From Corynebacterium sp. Marseille-P3884 (GTDB lineage Bacteria; Actinomycetota; Actinomycetes; Mycobacteriales; Mycobacteriaceae), in assembly GCF_017942225.1 (NCBI RefSeq), contig NZ_JAGKSD010000009.1:1-64000 (forward strand): 64,000 bases of DNA, written 5' to 3'. The notes below the pieces were generated by a model that was not told where the DNA came from, ran no database searches, and saw nothing but the letters and a program-made list of their open reading frames with translations. A program made the position numbers and the translations under genes. Positions 52,543 through 62,455 of the stretch are shown piece by piece (position 1 is the first letter of the stretch; every line of letters starts with the position of its first letter).

Positions 52543-53322
52543 ATGCGTATTGGACTCGTGCAATTCACCGCTTCAGAACGCGTCGCTGACAACCTCGCCG
52601 CGCTGAGCGAACGTATCCGCGACGCCGCGAACAAAGGAGCGACGCTCATCGTGTGCCCCGAGGCGTCTTCGCAAGCATTCGAATCCGGCCCGCTTCACAA
52701 GCAGGCCGAGGACTTCAACGGCGCATTCGCGACCGGGCTGCGCACGCTCGCGGAGGGGCTGGGCGTCACCATCGTCGCGGGCATGTTCCGGCCCGCAAGC
52801 GACGGGCGCGTGCGCAATACCGCGTTGATCACTGGTCCTGAGCTGCACGAAGGCTACGACAAGATTCACACTTTCGACACCGCCAACTACCGCGAGTCGG
52901 ACAACGTCGAGCCCGGAACCGAGCTCGTCACCTTCACCCACGAGGGCGCGACGGTGGGTGCCGCGATCTGCTTCGACATCCGTTTTCCCGACCATTTCCA
53001 ACAGCTCGCGCGCCGTGGGGCCGAGATCGTCGTCGTGCCCACGAGCTGGGCGGGAGGTGAAAATAAGGTCGAAGAATGGATCGCGCTTTCGCGTGCCCGC
53101 GCGCTCGATGCAGGGGTGTTCATCATCGCTCCGGATCAGGCGAATCCGGAAGGTTCCGCCGGGGCCCGAAATAATTCAGACCCGCTCGGCGTCGGTCATT
53201 CCCTCGCCGTCGCGCCCAATGGGACCGTCCTCGCGCAGGGCGGATTCGACGAGGAGGTCATCGTCGTCGACATCGACCCTGCCGAGGCACGCCGCCGCCG
53301 CGCCGCCGTCCCGATCCTTTAA
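52543..53322 (+). CDS. Carbon-nitrogen hydrolase (nitrilase superfamily)
   Basis: A 259-residue amidase-like protein with the full catalytic triad. Glu is in TLIVCPEASSQAF, Lys in HEGYDKIHTF and Cys in GAAICFDIRFPD. Length and order match the branch of bacterial amidases similar to omega-amidase and deaminated glutathione amidase, so the substrate may be a small amide or a metabolite-repair target; this is not certain. ATG 52543 gives the compact N-terminus MRIGLVQFTA. It ends in a 4-bp convergent overlap with the next gene. Confidence 0.88.
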   Translation: MRIGLVQFTASERVADNLAALSERIRDAANKGATLIVCPEASSQAFESGPLHKQAEDFNGAFATGLRTLAEGLGVTIVAGMFRPASDGRVRNTALITGPELHEGYDKIHTFDTANYRESDNVEPGTELVTFTHEGATVGAAICFDIRFPDHFQQLARRGAEIVVVPTSWAGGENKVEEWIALSRARALDAGVFIIAPDQANPEGSAGARNNSDPLGVGHSLAVAPNGTVLAQGGFDEEVIVVDIDPAEARRRRAAVPIL

Positions 53323-54089
53323 ACGCGCCGCAACGCCAGCCAATCCACCGCGCTCGCCAAGGATTCCAGGGCAGGATCACGGACATCGACAACAAGCTCA
53401 ATTCGCTTATCGACGCCCCCAAACACCGCCGCCCTCACCTCCGCCAGCCGGCTTCCCGTCGCATTGATGACGCTGTGTCCGGGCAGCACCATCTGCTCGC
53501 CCCGCGCGTTCCCGCACGTCCAGTACTCGCCGATCGCCGGCCGCCGCCACCAGTTGGGCACATAGAACACCAGTTGACCGAACTGATTGGACGGCAGTGC
53601 CGGTGCAAGGTCGTGCCACTCGCCACGCTCCCCGTATGCGCCGGGCACCAGCACCGGAAGCGACTGGCCCGGAAGGTATTCCACCTGCATCGGCGCCTCC
53701 AGGTAGATGGCGAGCATGTCCGTCCCGTTCCCGCGCAGCTCCTCCACCCCAATGACCTGCGCCGCTGTTGCCGCGGGAATGCCCTGCAGGTCGGCCTCGC
53801 GTGCGGCATCCGCCATCGCGTATAGCCCGCGCGTCATCTTCTCCCAGATCGGCTCGATGTCGTGCGGACGGTCCCACAGTGCCTTGAGTAGCGCCTCACC
53901 CAGCGGGTTCACCAGCTCCTCGTAGGACTCCGGCGGCAGGCCCAAACGGCGGCGGTCTAAAGCCGTGGTGGAGGACAGGGAGGGGTTGAGCAGGGCGTCG
54001 ATAAGCGTGCCTGCTTCCTCTGTGCTCCTTGAAAGCTGTAACTCCAGCTCACTGCGCTCGGTCTCCGAAAAACTCACAAGCTCGTCCAT
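53319..54089 (-). CDS. Hypothetical protein with a ferredoxin-reductase-like FAD domain
   Basis: A 256-residue protein. The N-terminal half is helical and globin-like in length (LIDALLNPSLSSTTALDRRR, DIEPIWEKMTRGLYAMADAA). The C-terminal half looks like an FR-type FAD-binding barrel (MQVEYLPGQSLPVLVPGAYG, LVFYVPNWWRRPAIGEYW) but without the standard RxYS/T motif, and the NAD domain is missing. This outline resembles a truncated flavohaemoglobin, yet no proximal or distal histidine pattern stands out, so haem binding is doubtful. Two CGTCGATAAGC copies lie in it (53405-53414 and 53997-54006), in opposite orientations. Function unknown. Confidence 0.6.
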   Translation of the reverse strand: MDELVSFSETERSELELQLSRSTEEAGTLIDALLNPSLSSTTALDRRRLGLPPESYEELVNPLGEALLKALWDRPHDIEPIWEKMTRGLYAMADAAREADLQGIPAATAAQVIGVEELRGNGTDMLAIYLEAPMQVEYLPGQSLPVLVPGAYGERGEWHDLAPALPSNQFGQLVFYVPNWWRRPAIGEYWTCGNARGEQMVLPGHSVINATGSRLAEVRAAVFGGVDKRIELVVDVRDPALESLASAVDWLALRRV

Positions 54090-54161
54090 GCTTCAAAGGG
54101 TAATGTGTCGCGCCTGCACGCTAAGCTAACCGCGATAGCTCCCACGCGAAAGGTTCGGCTC

Positions 54162-55508
54162 ATGGAATTCACAGTCTATGACTTGCTTGTCGACGTTGGG
54201 TGGATCTCCGTCCTCCTCATCATCGGCAACATTCTCCGCCAGCGTGTCCGTGTGCTGCAGCAACTCCTGCTCCCAGCACCCATTACCGCTGGTCTCATCG
54301 GGTTGATCCTCGGGCCTGAGGTGTTGAAAGTCGCGTCGTTCTCCGACCAGATCGGCGACTACACCACTATTCTCATCGCCGTGGTGTTTGCCTCCATGGC
54401 GTATTCCATGGACCTCGGCGGGTCCGTGGCCAAGGGCGCGCGCAATATGTGGGCCTTTTCCACCACGATGTTCATGTTCCAGTGGGGCCTGTTCGTGCTT
54501 GCCGGGGTCTACCTGTTCAAGCCGGTATTCGGTACCGAGGACTGGTTCGGCATGATGCTGCCCGTCGGCTTCGTCGGCGGCTTCGGTACCGCCGCCGCCG
54601 CCGGTTCCGCCCTCAAGGACACCGCCGGCGCCGCCGCCGCTTCCGCCCTCGGCTTCACCGCCGCGACCGTGGGCACCCTCGTAGCCATCATCGGCGGTGT
54701 CATCGTCTCCAACTGGGGCATCCGAAAGGGCAAGACCACCGAGCTGCAGGGAGATCTGCCGAAGGAGCTGCGATCTGGCTATATCGAGGACGAGGCTGAG
54801 CGTCCCTCCATTGGTAAAGCCACGACCAACCCGTCGTCGATTGAGCCCCTTGCTCTCCACAGCGGTTTCATTGTGTTCACCGTGCTCCTCGCCTACATGG
54901 TGAACACGCTGATCTCCAACAGGTGGGAGAACGTTTCCATCCCGCTGTTCGCCCTGTCCTTCGTCATCGGCTTCATCGGCCGTGGCCTGCTGCGACTGTT
55001 CAAGAAGCCGAACTACCTGGACAAGGACACCGTCACCGCCATCTCCGGTGCCGCCACCGACTACATGATCGCCTTCGGCATCGCCTCCATCGCGCCCGCC
55101 GCGCTGGCCGCCTACTGGCAGGCGCTCATCCTGCTCTTCGTTCTCGGCATCATCTTCTGTCTCTTCTATCTGCTCGTCATGGCGCCGCTTTACTTCGGTG
55201 AACAGTGGATTGAGCGCGGTATCTTCGGCTGGGGTTGGGCCACCGCCGCCGTCGCCACCGGTATCGCCCTGCTCAAGATGGTCGACCCCAAGCTCAAGTC
55301 CGGCACCCTCAACGAATACGGCGTGGCGTATGTCGGTTTCGGCCCCTTCGAGATCGGCATGAACATCCTCGGGCCCATTGCCGTCCTCGCCTCCTTCACC
55401 GGCCCATTCGGCTGGGTCGCCACCGTCGTCGCCGTCGGCATTCTGGTGATGAGCTTCGCCCTCAAGTGGGTTCCCGTCAAGAAATCCGCCGGAGCCACGA
55501 GCAGCTAG
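54162..55508 (+). CDS. Sodium/glutamate symporter family (GltS-type) protein
   Basis: A 448-residue carrier with about 11-12 helices. It has the ESS-family inverted repeat with re-entrant loops: LLLPAPITAGLIGLILGPEV, FVGGFGTAAAAGSALKDTAG in the first half, and VTAISGAATDYMIAFGIASI with FGPFEIGMNILGPIAVL in the second. Known GltS proteins import glutamate with Na+; others in the family carry unknown organic acids, so the substrate remains open. ATG 54162 has the ribosome site CGAAAGG. The stop overlaps the HTH gene's end on the other strand. Confidence 0.85.
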   Translation: MEFTVYDLLVDVGWISVLLIIGNILRQRVRVLQQLLLPAPITAGLIGLILGPEVLKVASFSDQIGDYTTILIAVVFASMAYSMDLGGSVAKGARNMWAFSTTMFMFQWGLFVLAGVYLFKPVFGTEDWFGMMLPVGFVGGFGTAAAAGSALKDTAGAAAASALGFTAATVGTLVAIIGGVIVSNWGIRKGKTTELQGDLPKELRSGYIEDEAERPSIGKATTNPSSIEPLALHSGFIVFTVLLAYMVNTLISNRWENVSIPLFALSFVIGFIGRGLLRLFKKPNYLDKDTVTAISGAATDYMIAFGIASIAPAALAAYWQALILLFVLGIIFCLFYLLVMAPLYFGEQWIERGIFGWGWATAAVATGIALLKMVDPKLKSGTLNEYGVAYVGFGPFEIGMNILGPIAVLASFTGPFGWVATVVAVGILVMSFALKWVPVKKSAGATSS

Positions 55509-56035
55509 CTGCCGGTTGCCTCGGCTTTCTGCTCCCTGTTGTACGCTCCCCAGAACTTCATCAGCTGAAAGAAGCGCTGGTCTCCCGCAGATGACAGTGT
55601 TGCGCTTTGATGCGGAGGCAGCAGCCGTCTGATTCGCTGCGTCAACTGTCCCGAACGCTCCGTCAGCTCGTCCCCCGGGTAGCCGGTGGAGCTTAGCGCC
55701 AGCATGATCACCTCCAATTCGTCGTCGGTGAACGTCAGCGGAGGAACCGTGTCGCAATGCTCCATGGTGTAGCCGCCGTTGGCGCCGGGCTTCGAGGTGA
55801 TGTTGAAGCCGAGGTCACGCAAATGCGCGATATACCTCCGCAGCGTCCGCTTATCGACGCCAACCCTTCCCGCCAACTCCCCTCCCTCCATCGGCCGCCC
55901 AATCTGCAACAGCCGAATCAGTTCCGCTCCGCGTAAGAAATGAGCGACTTTCTCTTTGCGCTGGTATTTTTCCGTTTCCTCAATCGCGGCCTCAGATGGA
56001 TGGGGAGGTAGTTCCGGAATGAGATCGCCGTGCAT
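55505..56035 (-). CDS. HTH_11-domain regulator lacking a WYL domain
   Basis: A 176-residue protein. The winged helix of YafY/DeoR type has LIRLLQIGRPMEGGELAGRV, GVDKRTLRRYIAHLRDLGF and NGGYTMEHC, followed by the usual LTFTDDELEVIMLAL segment. In full-length relatives a WYL ligand-binding domain follows (total about 310-330 residues); here it is absent, with a short unrelated tail. ATG 56035 is preceded by GAGGAGAAAAACAGC, a good ribosome site; the frame is open to 56194. The target is unknown. CGTCGATAAGC (55849-55858) encodes VDKR of the recognition-helix region. Confidence 0.7.
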   Translation of the reverse strand: MHGDLIPELPPHPSEAAIEETEKYQRKEKVAHFLRGAELIRLLQIGRPMEGGELAGRVGVDKRTLRRYIAHLRDLGFNITSKPGANGGYTMEHCDTVPPLTFTDDELEVIMLALSSTGYPGDELTERSGQLTQRIRRLLPPHQSATLSSAGDQRFFQLMKFWGAYNREQKAEATGS

Positions 56036-56174
56036 GCTGTTTTTCTCCTCGTCGCTTTTTGGTACTGATTCCCGCCGATGCGGTTGACGTAGCTCGCCGA
56101 CAATCAGCTGCGCACCGTGTTTTTCTGGTGCGATTCTGAATTTAGGAAGAACAGGCCATGTGCGCTCGGCGCGA

Positions 56175-56199
56175 GTGTCTACTTCAGTGAGCAATGCCC
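56175..56199. promoter_or_regulatory. GTCTA-type site (site C), degenerate
   Basis: GTGTCTACTTCAGTGAGCAA then TGCCC matches the core of sites A and B, with one damaged arm. It lies about 140 bp upstream of the preferred start of the HTH regulator gene. Confidence 0.35.
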
Positions 56200-56270
56200 A
56201 CGGCTAGCCACCAGCTATTCCGTCCGCGACTTATATTGCGACTCCCCGTCGACTAGACGGTCAGTCTCTG

Positions 56271-56320
56271 CCAGTGGGCGCTCTTTTCCAGTGGGCACTC
56301 TTTTCCAGTTGGGGACTCTG
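56271..56320 (+). repeat. 17-bp tandem repeat, about 2.9 units
   Basis: Units CCAGTGGGCGCTCTTTT and CCAGTGGGCACTCTTTT are followed by a partial CCAGTTGGGGACTCTG. No coding role is visible; the T-runs give a 17-bp spacing. Confidence 0.65.
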
Positions 56321-56695
56321 TAGGTGGAAGATGCGCTGAAGGCTATTGCGGACACAAACGCCCGCGTTGCGTGTCGTGGCGCATATGACGTGCAGTTTTG
56401 ATTGTGTGCATTGAGGACAGTCTCGCCGCCGAGATGCCGGGGTGACGGATATTGTCTTGCGATGCCAGGAAGTTGTCCGCAATTGAGAGCTTCCTTTTCG
56501 CAGGGCAATGGCCCTGTAAGTGCTATTGAGGGCGGCAGTGCCCGCAATCGTCGGGAGCAATATATATGGAGGTCCCTCGAGTGCCAGCTGTTATTCGTGG
56601 AGCCGAAAAACACGGAAAGCCTCCCGGAAGGACAGAACGAAGGCACGATCTGAGGCTTCAAACTGACCGAAACCGATGGAAATCATTATTTTCGC

Positions 56696-56728
56696 CTTGA
56701 GTGGAACAGACTCAACTTCTGCGGCGTT
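56696..56728 (+). promoter_or_regulatory. clpB control region: HAIR element overlapping a SigH-type promoter
   Basis: CTTGAGT-N7-ACTCAAC (56696-56716) is a near-perfect HAIR element. Within it GGAA (56703-56706) and GTT (56726-56728) are 19 bp apart, matching the SigH consensus. HspR binding would directly cover the -35 part of the heat promoter. Confidence 0.75.
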
Positions 56729-56802
56729 GTGCCTATTGACGAACTAAGTTCGGACGAATAGAAGCACAGCAAATCGAGAATTAGGAAAGGAGCGAGACGC
56801 CC

Positions 56803-59427
<2,625 letters not shown>

Positions 59428-59472
59428 GCCGCCACGATAAGGGGGTGGCGCTCCTGTCGTGCTCCGGAATTG

Positions 59473-59576
59473 GCGAACGGTAACAATCAAACGGTAACCG
59501 CCACCCGATAGGTACTAAAGGAGAGGCATAAAGGTTCCTGGTGGGGCAAAGTTACCGTTTGATTGTTACCGTTTGC
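59473..59576. repeat. GGTAAC palindromic element, copy 2
   Basis: A 104-bp element. GCGAACGGTAACAATCAAAC then GGTAAC on the left pairs with GTTACCGTTTGATTGTTACC then GTTTGC on the right; this is the best-preserved copy. It lies between the convergent clpB and DUF559-like genes. Confidence 0.85.
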
Positions 59577-59611
59577 CGTTTTGGTGGGGCGCGCGAGCTT
59601 GGCGGGACAGC

Positions 59612-60541
59612 CTATAAGCCGCGGCGCTGTTGCTCACGGGTGATGGTTGTTTGGACCGTCGATATGCAGTAATCAGGCTCGAACATGAGCTGCCTGGGCG
59701 TGAGACGGATAACGGGGTGGCCAAAGTTCTTCAGTAGGTTCTCCCGGTGACGCTCTTTGCGGAGGGTTTCCTCCACCCCGCCGTAGGTTGTCCCGTCGTA
59801 TTTGACTCCGCCGTCTATTTCCACGACGGTTTCACCGTTCGGCCCGGCGAGGAGGTCGACTTCGATGTGGCGGTGGGCGTCGATAGGCATGCGCACGTGC
59901 ATCTGCACAGGGATGCCGGCCTCGAGGAACAGACCTTGTGCATAGGGTTCGAATGGAGAGAGCGATCGCGCGCTGCTGGCTTGAATCGCGGCGCGGACAT
60001 TGCCGATGCCGCGGATGGGGCCGAGATCACGAGCGGCTTGCATCATCAATCGGTGGGACATCTTTTGGTACTTCAGCCACGACATCGCGACCAAGCCCTC
60101 GATAAATCCGTGCTGGGCAGCGATGTCGGCGGCGGTTCGGAAGGGGGTGAGGACGCGGATGCCGTCGACAAGCATGATCTGCTTGGGCGAAACGGTGAGC
60201 TTGCGGAAAGTCTGCCCCTTCGGGGTGTTATGGGCGGATTTGTACCCGTTGCTGCCCAGGGTGGTTTCCACTAGTTCGGGTGTGCGTGGCACGACCCACA
60301 TTCCGTGAATGCGTGCTGCCGACCGGCCGATGAGAACAGCGCGGGTTTTACTCCTTCCGACGGCGACTGCACGAAGCCATTGCTGCTCGTATCGTTTGAG
60401 TTCGCGGTAATACTCGCTGGGGATGGCCTGGGTGGGGGCCAACTGAGTGAGCACACCTGATTCGAGCTGGTGCCATGCAGGGTGGCCCGCTTTGGCTGCG
60501 CGGAGATTTACCAGCTTGTTGATGGCTTCGTTCTTGTCCAT
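59612..60541 (-). CDS. AbiEi/DUF559-like protein with a PD-(D/E)XK nuclease-type domain
   Basis: A 309-residue protein. The N-terminal two thirds (RELKRYEQQWLRAVAVGRS, KTRAVLIGRSAARIHGMWV) resemble the actinobacterial AbiEi-antitoxin-like/DUF559 group. The C-terminal domain has HIEVDLLAGPNGETVVEIDG and FGHPVIRLTPRQLM, the DUF559 (Vsr-like) nuclease fold with D and ExD-type residues in place. It may be a nuclease or transposon/defence-associated protein; substrate unknown. A DUF559-type protein beside an HNH 13E12 protein elsewhere in the window (13.4 kb) and a shared palindrome upstream hint at common control. It is flanked by copies 2 and 3 of the GGTAAC element. Confidence 0.65.
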   Translation of the reverse strand: MDKNEAINKLVNLRAAKAGHPAWHQLESGVLTQLAPTQAIPSEYYRELKRYEQQWLRAVAVGRSKTRAVLIGRSAARIHGMWVVPRTPELVETTLGSNGYKSAHNTPKGQTFRKLTVSPKQIMLVDGIRVLTPFRTAADIAAQHGFIEGLVAMSWLKYQKMSHRLMMQAARDLGPIRGIGNVRAAIQASSARSLSPFEPYAQGLFLEAGIPVQMHVRMPIDAHRHIEVDLLAGPNGETVVEIDGGVKYDGTTYGGVEETLRKERHRENLLKNFGHPVIRLTPRQLMFEPDYCISTVQTTITREQQRRGL

Positions 60542-60582
60542 GACTTCACTGTGGACTGGGCTTGGCTGCCGTGCAGTGCAAC

Positions 60583-60604
60583 GATGTACATTTCAGTAGA
60601 CATT
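60583..60604 (-). promoter_or_regulatory. GTCTA-type site (site D), upstream of the DUF559-like gene
   Basis: On the minus strand ATGTCTACTGAAATGTACAT then CGTT matches the corresponding upstream region of the HNH gene (ATGTCTACTGAAGTAGACAT then CGTT) at most positions. It lies about 45-65 bp before the ATG. Confidence 0.45.
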
Positions 60605-60664
60605 CTCGGCTAATGATGAGGCGTGGCCTAGCTGGGGCGAGGGTCGACCCGCGCTGCCGAATTT

Positions 60665-60768
60665 GCGAACGGTAACAATGATGAAGCGAACCGTGGGGTT
60701 TAGGTTTCTTATAGGCGACATAGGGGTCTGAAAGAGGGCATTATTACCGTTGAATAGTTACCGAACGC
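60665..60768. repeat. GGTAAC palindromic element, copy 3
   Basis: A 104-bp element. The left end is GCGAACGGTAACAATGATGA and the right end TTATTACCGTTGAATAGTTA then CCGAACGC; it is more diverged than copies 1 and 2 but the box order and length are kept. It lies between the divergent DUF559-like and DUF4265 genes. Confidence 0.75.
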
Positions 60769-60865
60769 CGGAAAGGCGGCTGGGCGAGCTGGCCGTCGCA
60801 GGGCTGAGTGACGATAGACGCGGGTTGCGACAGGAACAAAGGGCTTCGGCACTACAATCTCCGGC

Positions 60866-61267
60866 ATGGAGCCACTGACCACGAAGATCGTCACCCGGAC
60901 CCCGCTGCCGGGTGTGGAGAACGAGGAACTAGCTGCCCACGACCTGGGCGGCGGGCACTTCGTCGTCGCGTCCGTGCCGTTTTTGGACACGAGCATCAAC
61001 GTCGGCGACATCGTCGAATGCGTGAAGGTCGGCGGCCAGTTCCACGTCAACCGCAAGGTAGTCAGCGGCGGGGCGGAAACAGTCCGGATCCTGATCCAGT
61101 CGCCGGAACCGACGGACATCCCGGAGACGCTGCTCGCGTTCGGGTGCCGGGTGGAGGTGGGGCCGGGGGGCATGCTGGGGGCGTCGATAAGCGCGGATGC
61201 CCCGAGCGAAGGCATCCGTGAGTGGCTTGAGGGCCTCCAGGCGCAGGGCATCATCTCGTTGGCGTAG
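60866..61267 (+). CDS. DUF4265 domain protein
   Basis: A 133-residue protein matching the DUF4265 pattern: VVASVPFLDTSINVGDIVEC in the first half and the variable GGMLGASISADAPSEG region, ending with WLEGLQAQGIISLA. The family is of unknown function, found in short soluble proteins. It begins 98 bp after the palindromic element copy and is followed by the rhodanese gene 14 bp later. The CGTCGATAAGC word (61183-61192) encodes ASIS using ATA for Ile. Start ATG 60866. Confidence 0.75.
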   Translation: MEPLTTKIVTRTPLPGVENEELAAHDLGGGHFVVASVPFLDTSINVGDIVECVKVGGQFHVNRKVVSGGAETVRILIQSPEPTDIPETLLAFGCRVEVGPGGMLGASISADAPSEGIREWLEGLQAQGIISLA

Positions 61268-61281
61268 CTACACTTGGCGCC

Positions 61282-62121
61282 ATGAGCGTATTCGTGTCCT
61301 CCGAAGACCTGCGTGAACAGATCCGTACCGGCAAGAAGCTCACCGTTTTGGCCTCGCTGTGGGATGCCCGCGAGGGCAACGCGTGGTCGAAATTCCAGTC
61401 CGAACACATCCCGACAGCCCAGTACTGCAACCCGGCCGATCACCTCGTGGGCACGCCCGGCTCGCAGGTGGGCCGCAACCCGCTTCCGTCGACGGAGCAC
61501 TTGCAGCAGTCGTTCCGTTCGTGGGGCATTGAGGCCGGCCGCCCGGTCGTCATCTACGACACCGGTTCCGGCGAGTTCGCCGCCCGCGCATGGTGGACAT
61601 TGCGCTGGTCAGGCGTCCAAGACGTGCATATTCTCGACGGCGGCTTCCCCGCGTGGGAGCGCGCCGGCTTCGACACAGTCGCCGGCCCCGGCCCCGTCTC
61701 CGTCCGCACCGAACTCGAAGTCGCGCCGGGCCAGCTTCCTACCGCAGAAATCGACGACGTGCGTGAATTCAAGGGCATGCTTATCGACGCCCGCGATACC
61801 CCCCGCTTCGTCGGCCAACGCGAGCGCCTCGACCTGAAATCCGGCCATATTCCCGGTGCCCGCACTGTGCCTGTCGAAGATCTCTTCACCGAGGACGGCC
61901 TGATCAAGCCCGTCGAGGAGATCCTCGAGGTGATGGCCAAGTTCGGCATCACCCATGCAACGGACCCCGCCGAAGCCATCGTCTACTCCGGCTCCGGTAA
62001 CCACTCCTCGAAACTGCTCGCCGCCTTCGCTCACGCTGGCCTGCCCGTGCTGACCCACTTCATCGGCGGCTGGTCCCAGTGGTCCGCCAACCCGAAGAAC
62101 CCCGTCGAGCGCGACATTTAA
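61282..62121 (+). CDS. Rhodanese-family sulfurtransferase with Ser in place of the catalytic Cys
   Basis: A 279-residue protein with two rhodanese domains. The N-terminal inactive-type domain holds VVIYDTGSGEFAARAWWTLR. The C-terminal domain has the CH2B-like IDARDTPRFVGQRERL and GHIPGARTVP. Where thiosulfate/3-mercaptopyruvate sulfurtransferases have the active-site loop CxxGxx(T/S/A), this protein has YSGSGNHSSK, with Ser236 (codon TCC at 61987) where the persulfide Cys belongs. The enzyme may therefore lack sulfurtransferase activity, or the loop differs. In C. glutamicum a similarly placed gene is annotated as thiosulfate sulfurtransferase. A CGTCGATAAGC copy is at 61779-61788. Confidence 0.85.
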   Translation: MSVFVSSEDLREQIRTGKKLTVLASLWDAREGNAWSKFQSEHIPTAQYCNPADHLVGTPGSQVGRNPLPSTEHLQQSFRSWGIEAGRPVVIYDTGSGEFAARAWWTLRWSGVQDVHILDGGFPAWERAGFDTVAGPGPVSVRTELEVAPGQLPTAEIDDVREFKGMLIDARDTPRFVGQRERLDLKSGHIPGARTVPVEDLFTEDGLIKPVEEILEVMAKFGITHATDPAEAIVYSGSGNHSSKLLAAFAHAGLPVLTHFIGGWSQWSANPKNPVERDI

Positions 62122-62202
62122 CCTGTGCAGCTATGCGCTGGGCAGCTCCGGGGGCTTTAGGGCTGCCGAGCCCGGTGCTGTCCGCAGATCCGCAGCTCCA
62201 CA

Positions 62203-62327
62203 GATGTTAACCCCAAATGTGAACCCCTCCGCAGATGTTAACCCCAAAACTTAGTTACCCCAGGTCGCGGATTTTCGGCCAATTTTGCCGACCTGCGGAA
62301 ACTAACTTTTGGGGTTCACATCTAGGA
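62203..62327. repeat. GTTAACCCC palindromic element, copy B, with a duplicated left end
   Basis: The main palindrome is 62231-62323. Its left arm GATGTTAACCCCAAAACTTA then GTTACCCCAGGTCG closely matches the left arm of copy A at 40518. The right arm (AACTTTTGGGGTTCACATCT, to 62323) complements it. A second left-end fragment GATGTTAACCCCAAATGTGA then ACCCC (62203-62227) precedes it as a partial tandem duplication. It lies in the 334-bp gap between the rhodanese gene and the acidic membrane protein; nothing else is seen there. Confidence 0.75.
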
Positions 62328-62455
62328 ACCACCGCCTAAGGGGCCGATCTGGGCCGCTGCAGCGACCGCACAAGTCCCACCCCGGTGCAGAACCCCGCGA
62401 CAACTAGCCACGCCTGCCCAGTTCAGGGGACGTCGGAGGATACAGTTTTGTACTG

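Larger units (their letters stand above)
56036..56695. other. Gene-poor stretch, lower GC, no recognisable gene
   Basis: These roughly 660 bp before the clpB regulatory region have visibly lower GC than the surroundings and no frame with a credible product. A short plus-strand frame at about 56330-56400 (VEDALKAIADTNARVACRGA...) could be a remnant of a lost gene. It contains the GTCTA-type site C (56175-56199) and a 17-bp tandem repeat (56271-56320). Confidence 0.5.

Noticed and set aside
60709-61500. Minus-strand open frame across the DUF4265 and rhodanese starts
   Set aside because: No domain is seen and it is covered by two well-supported plus-strand genes.
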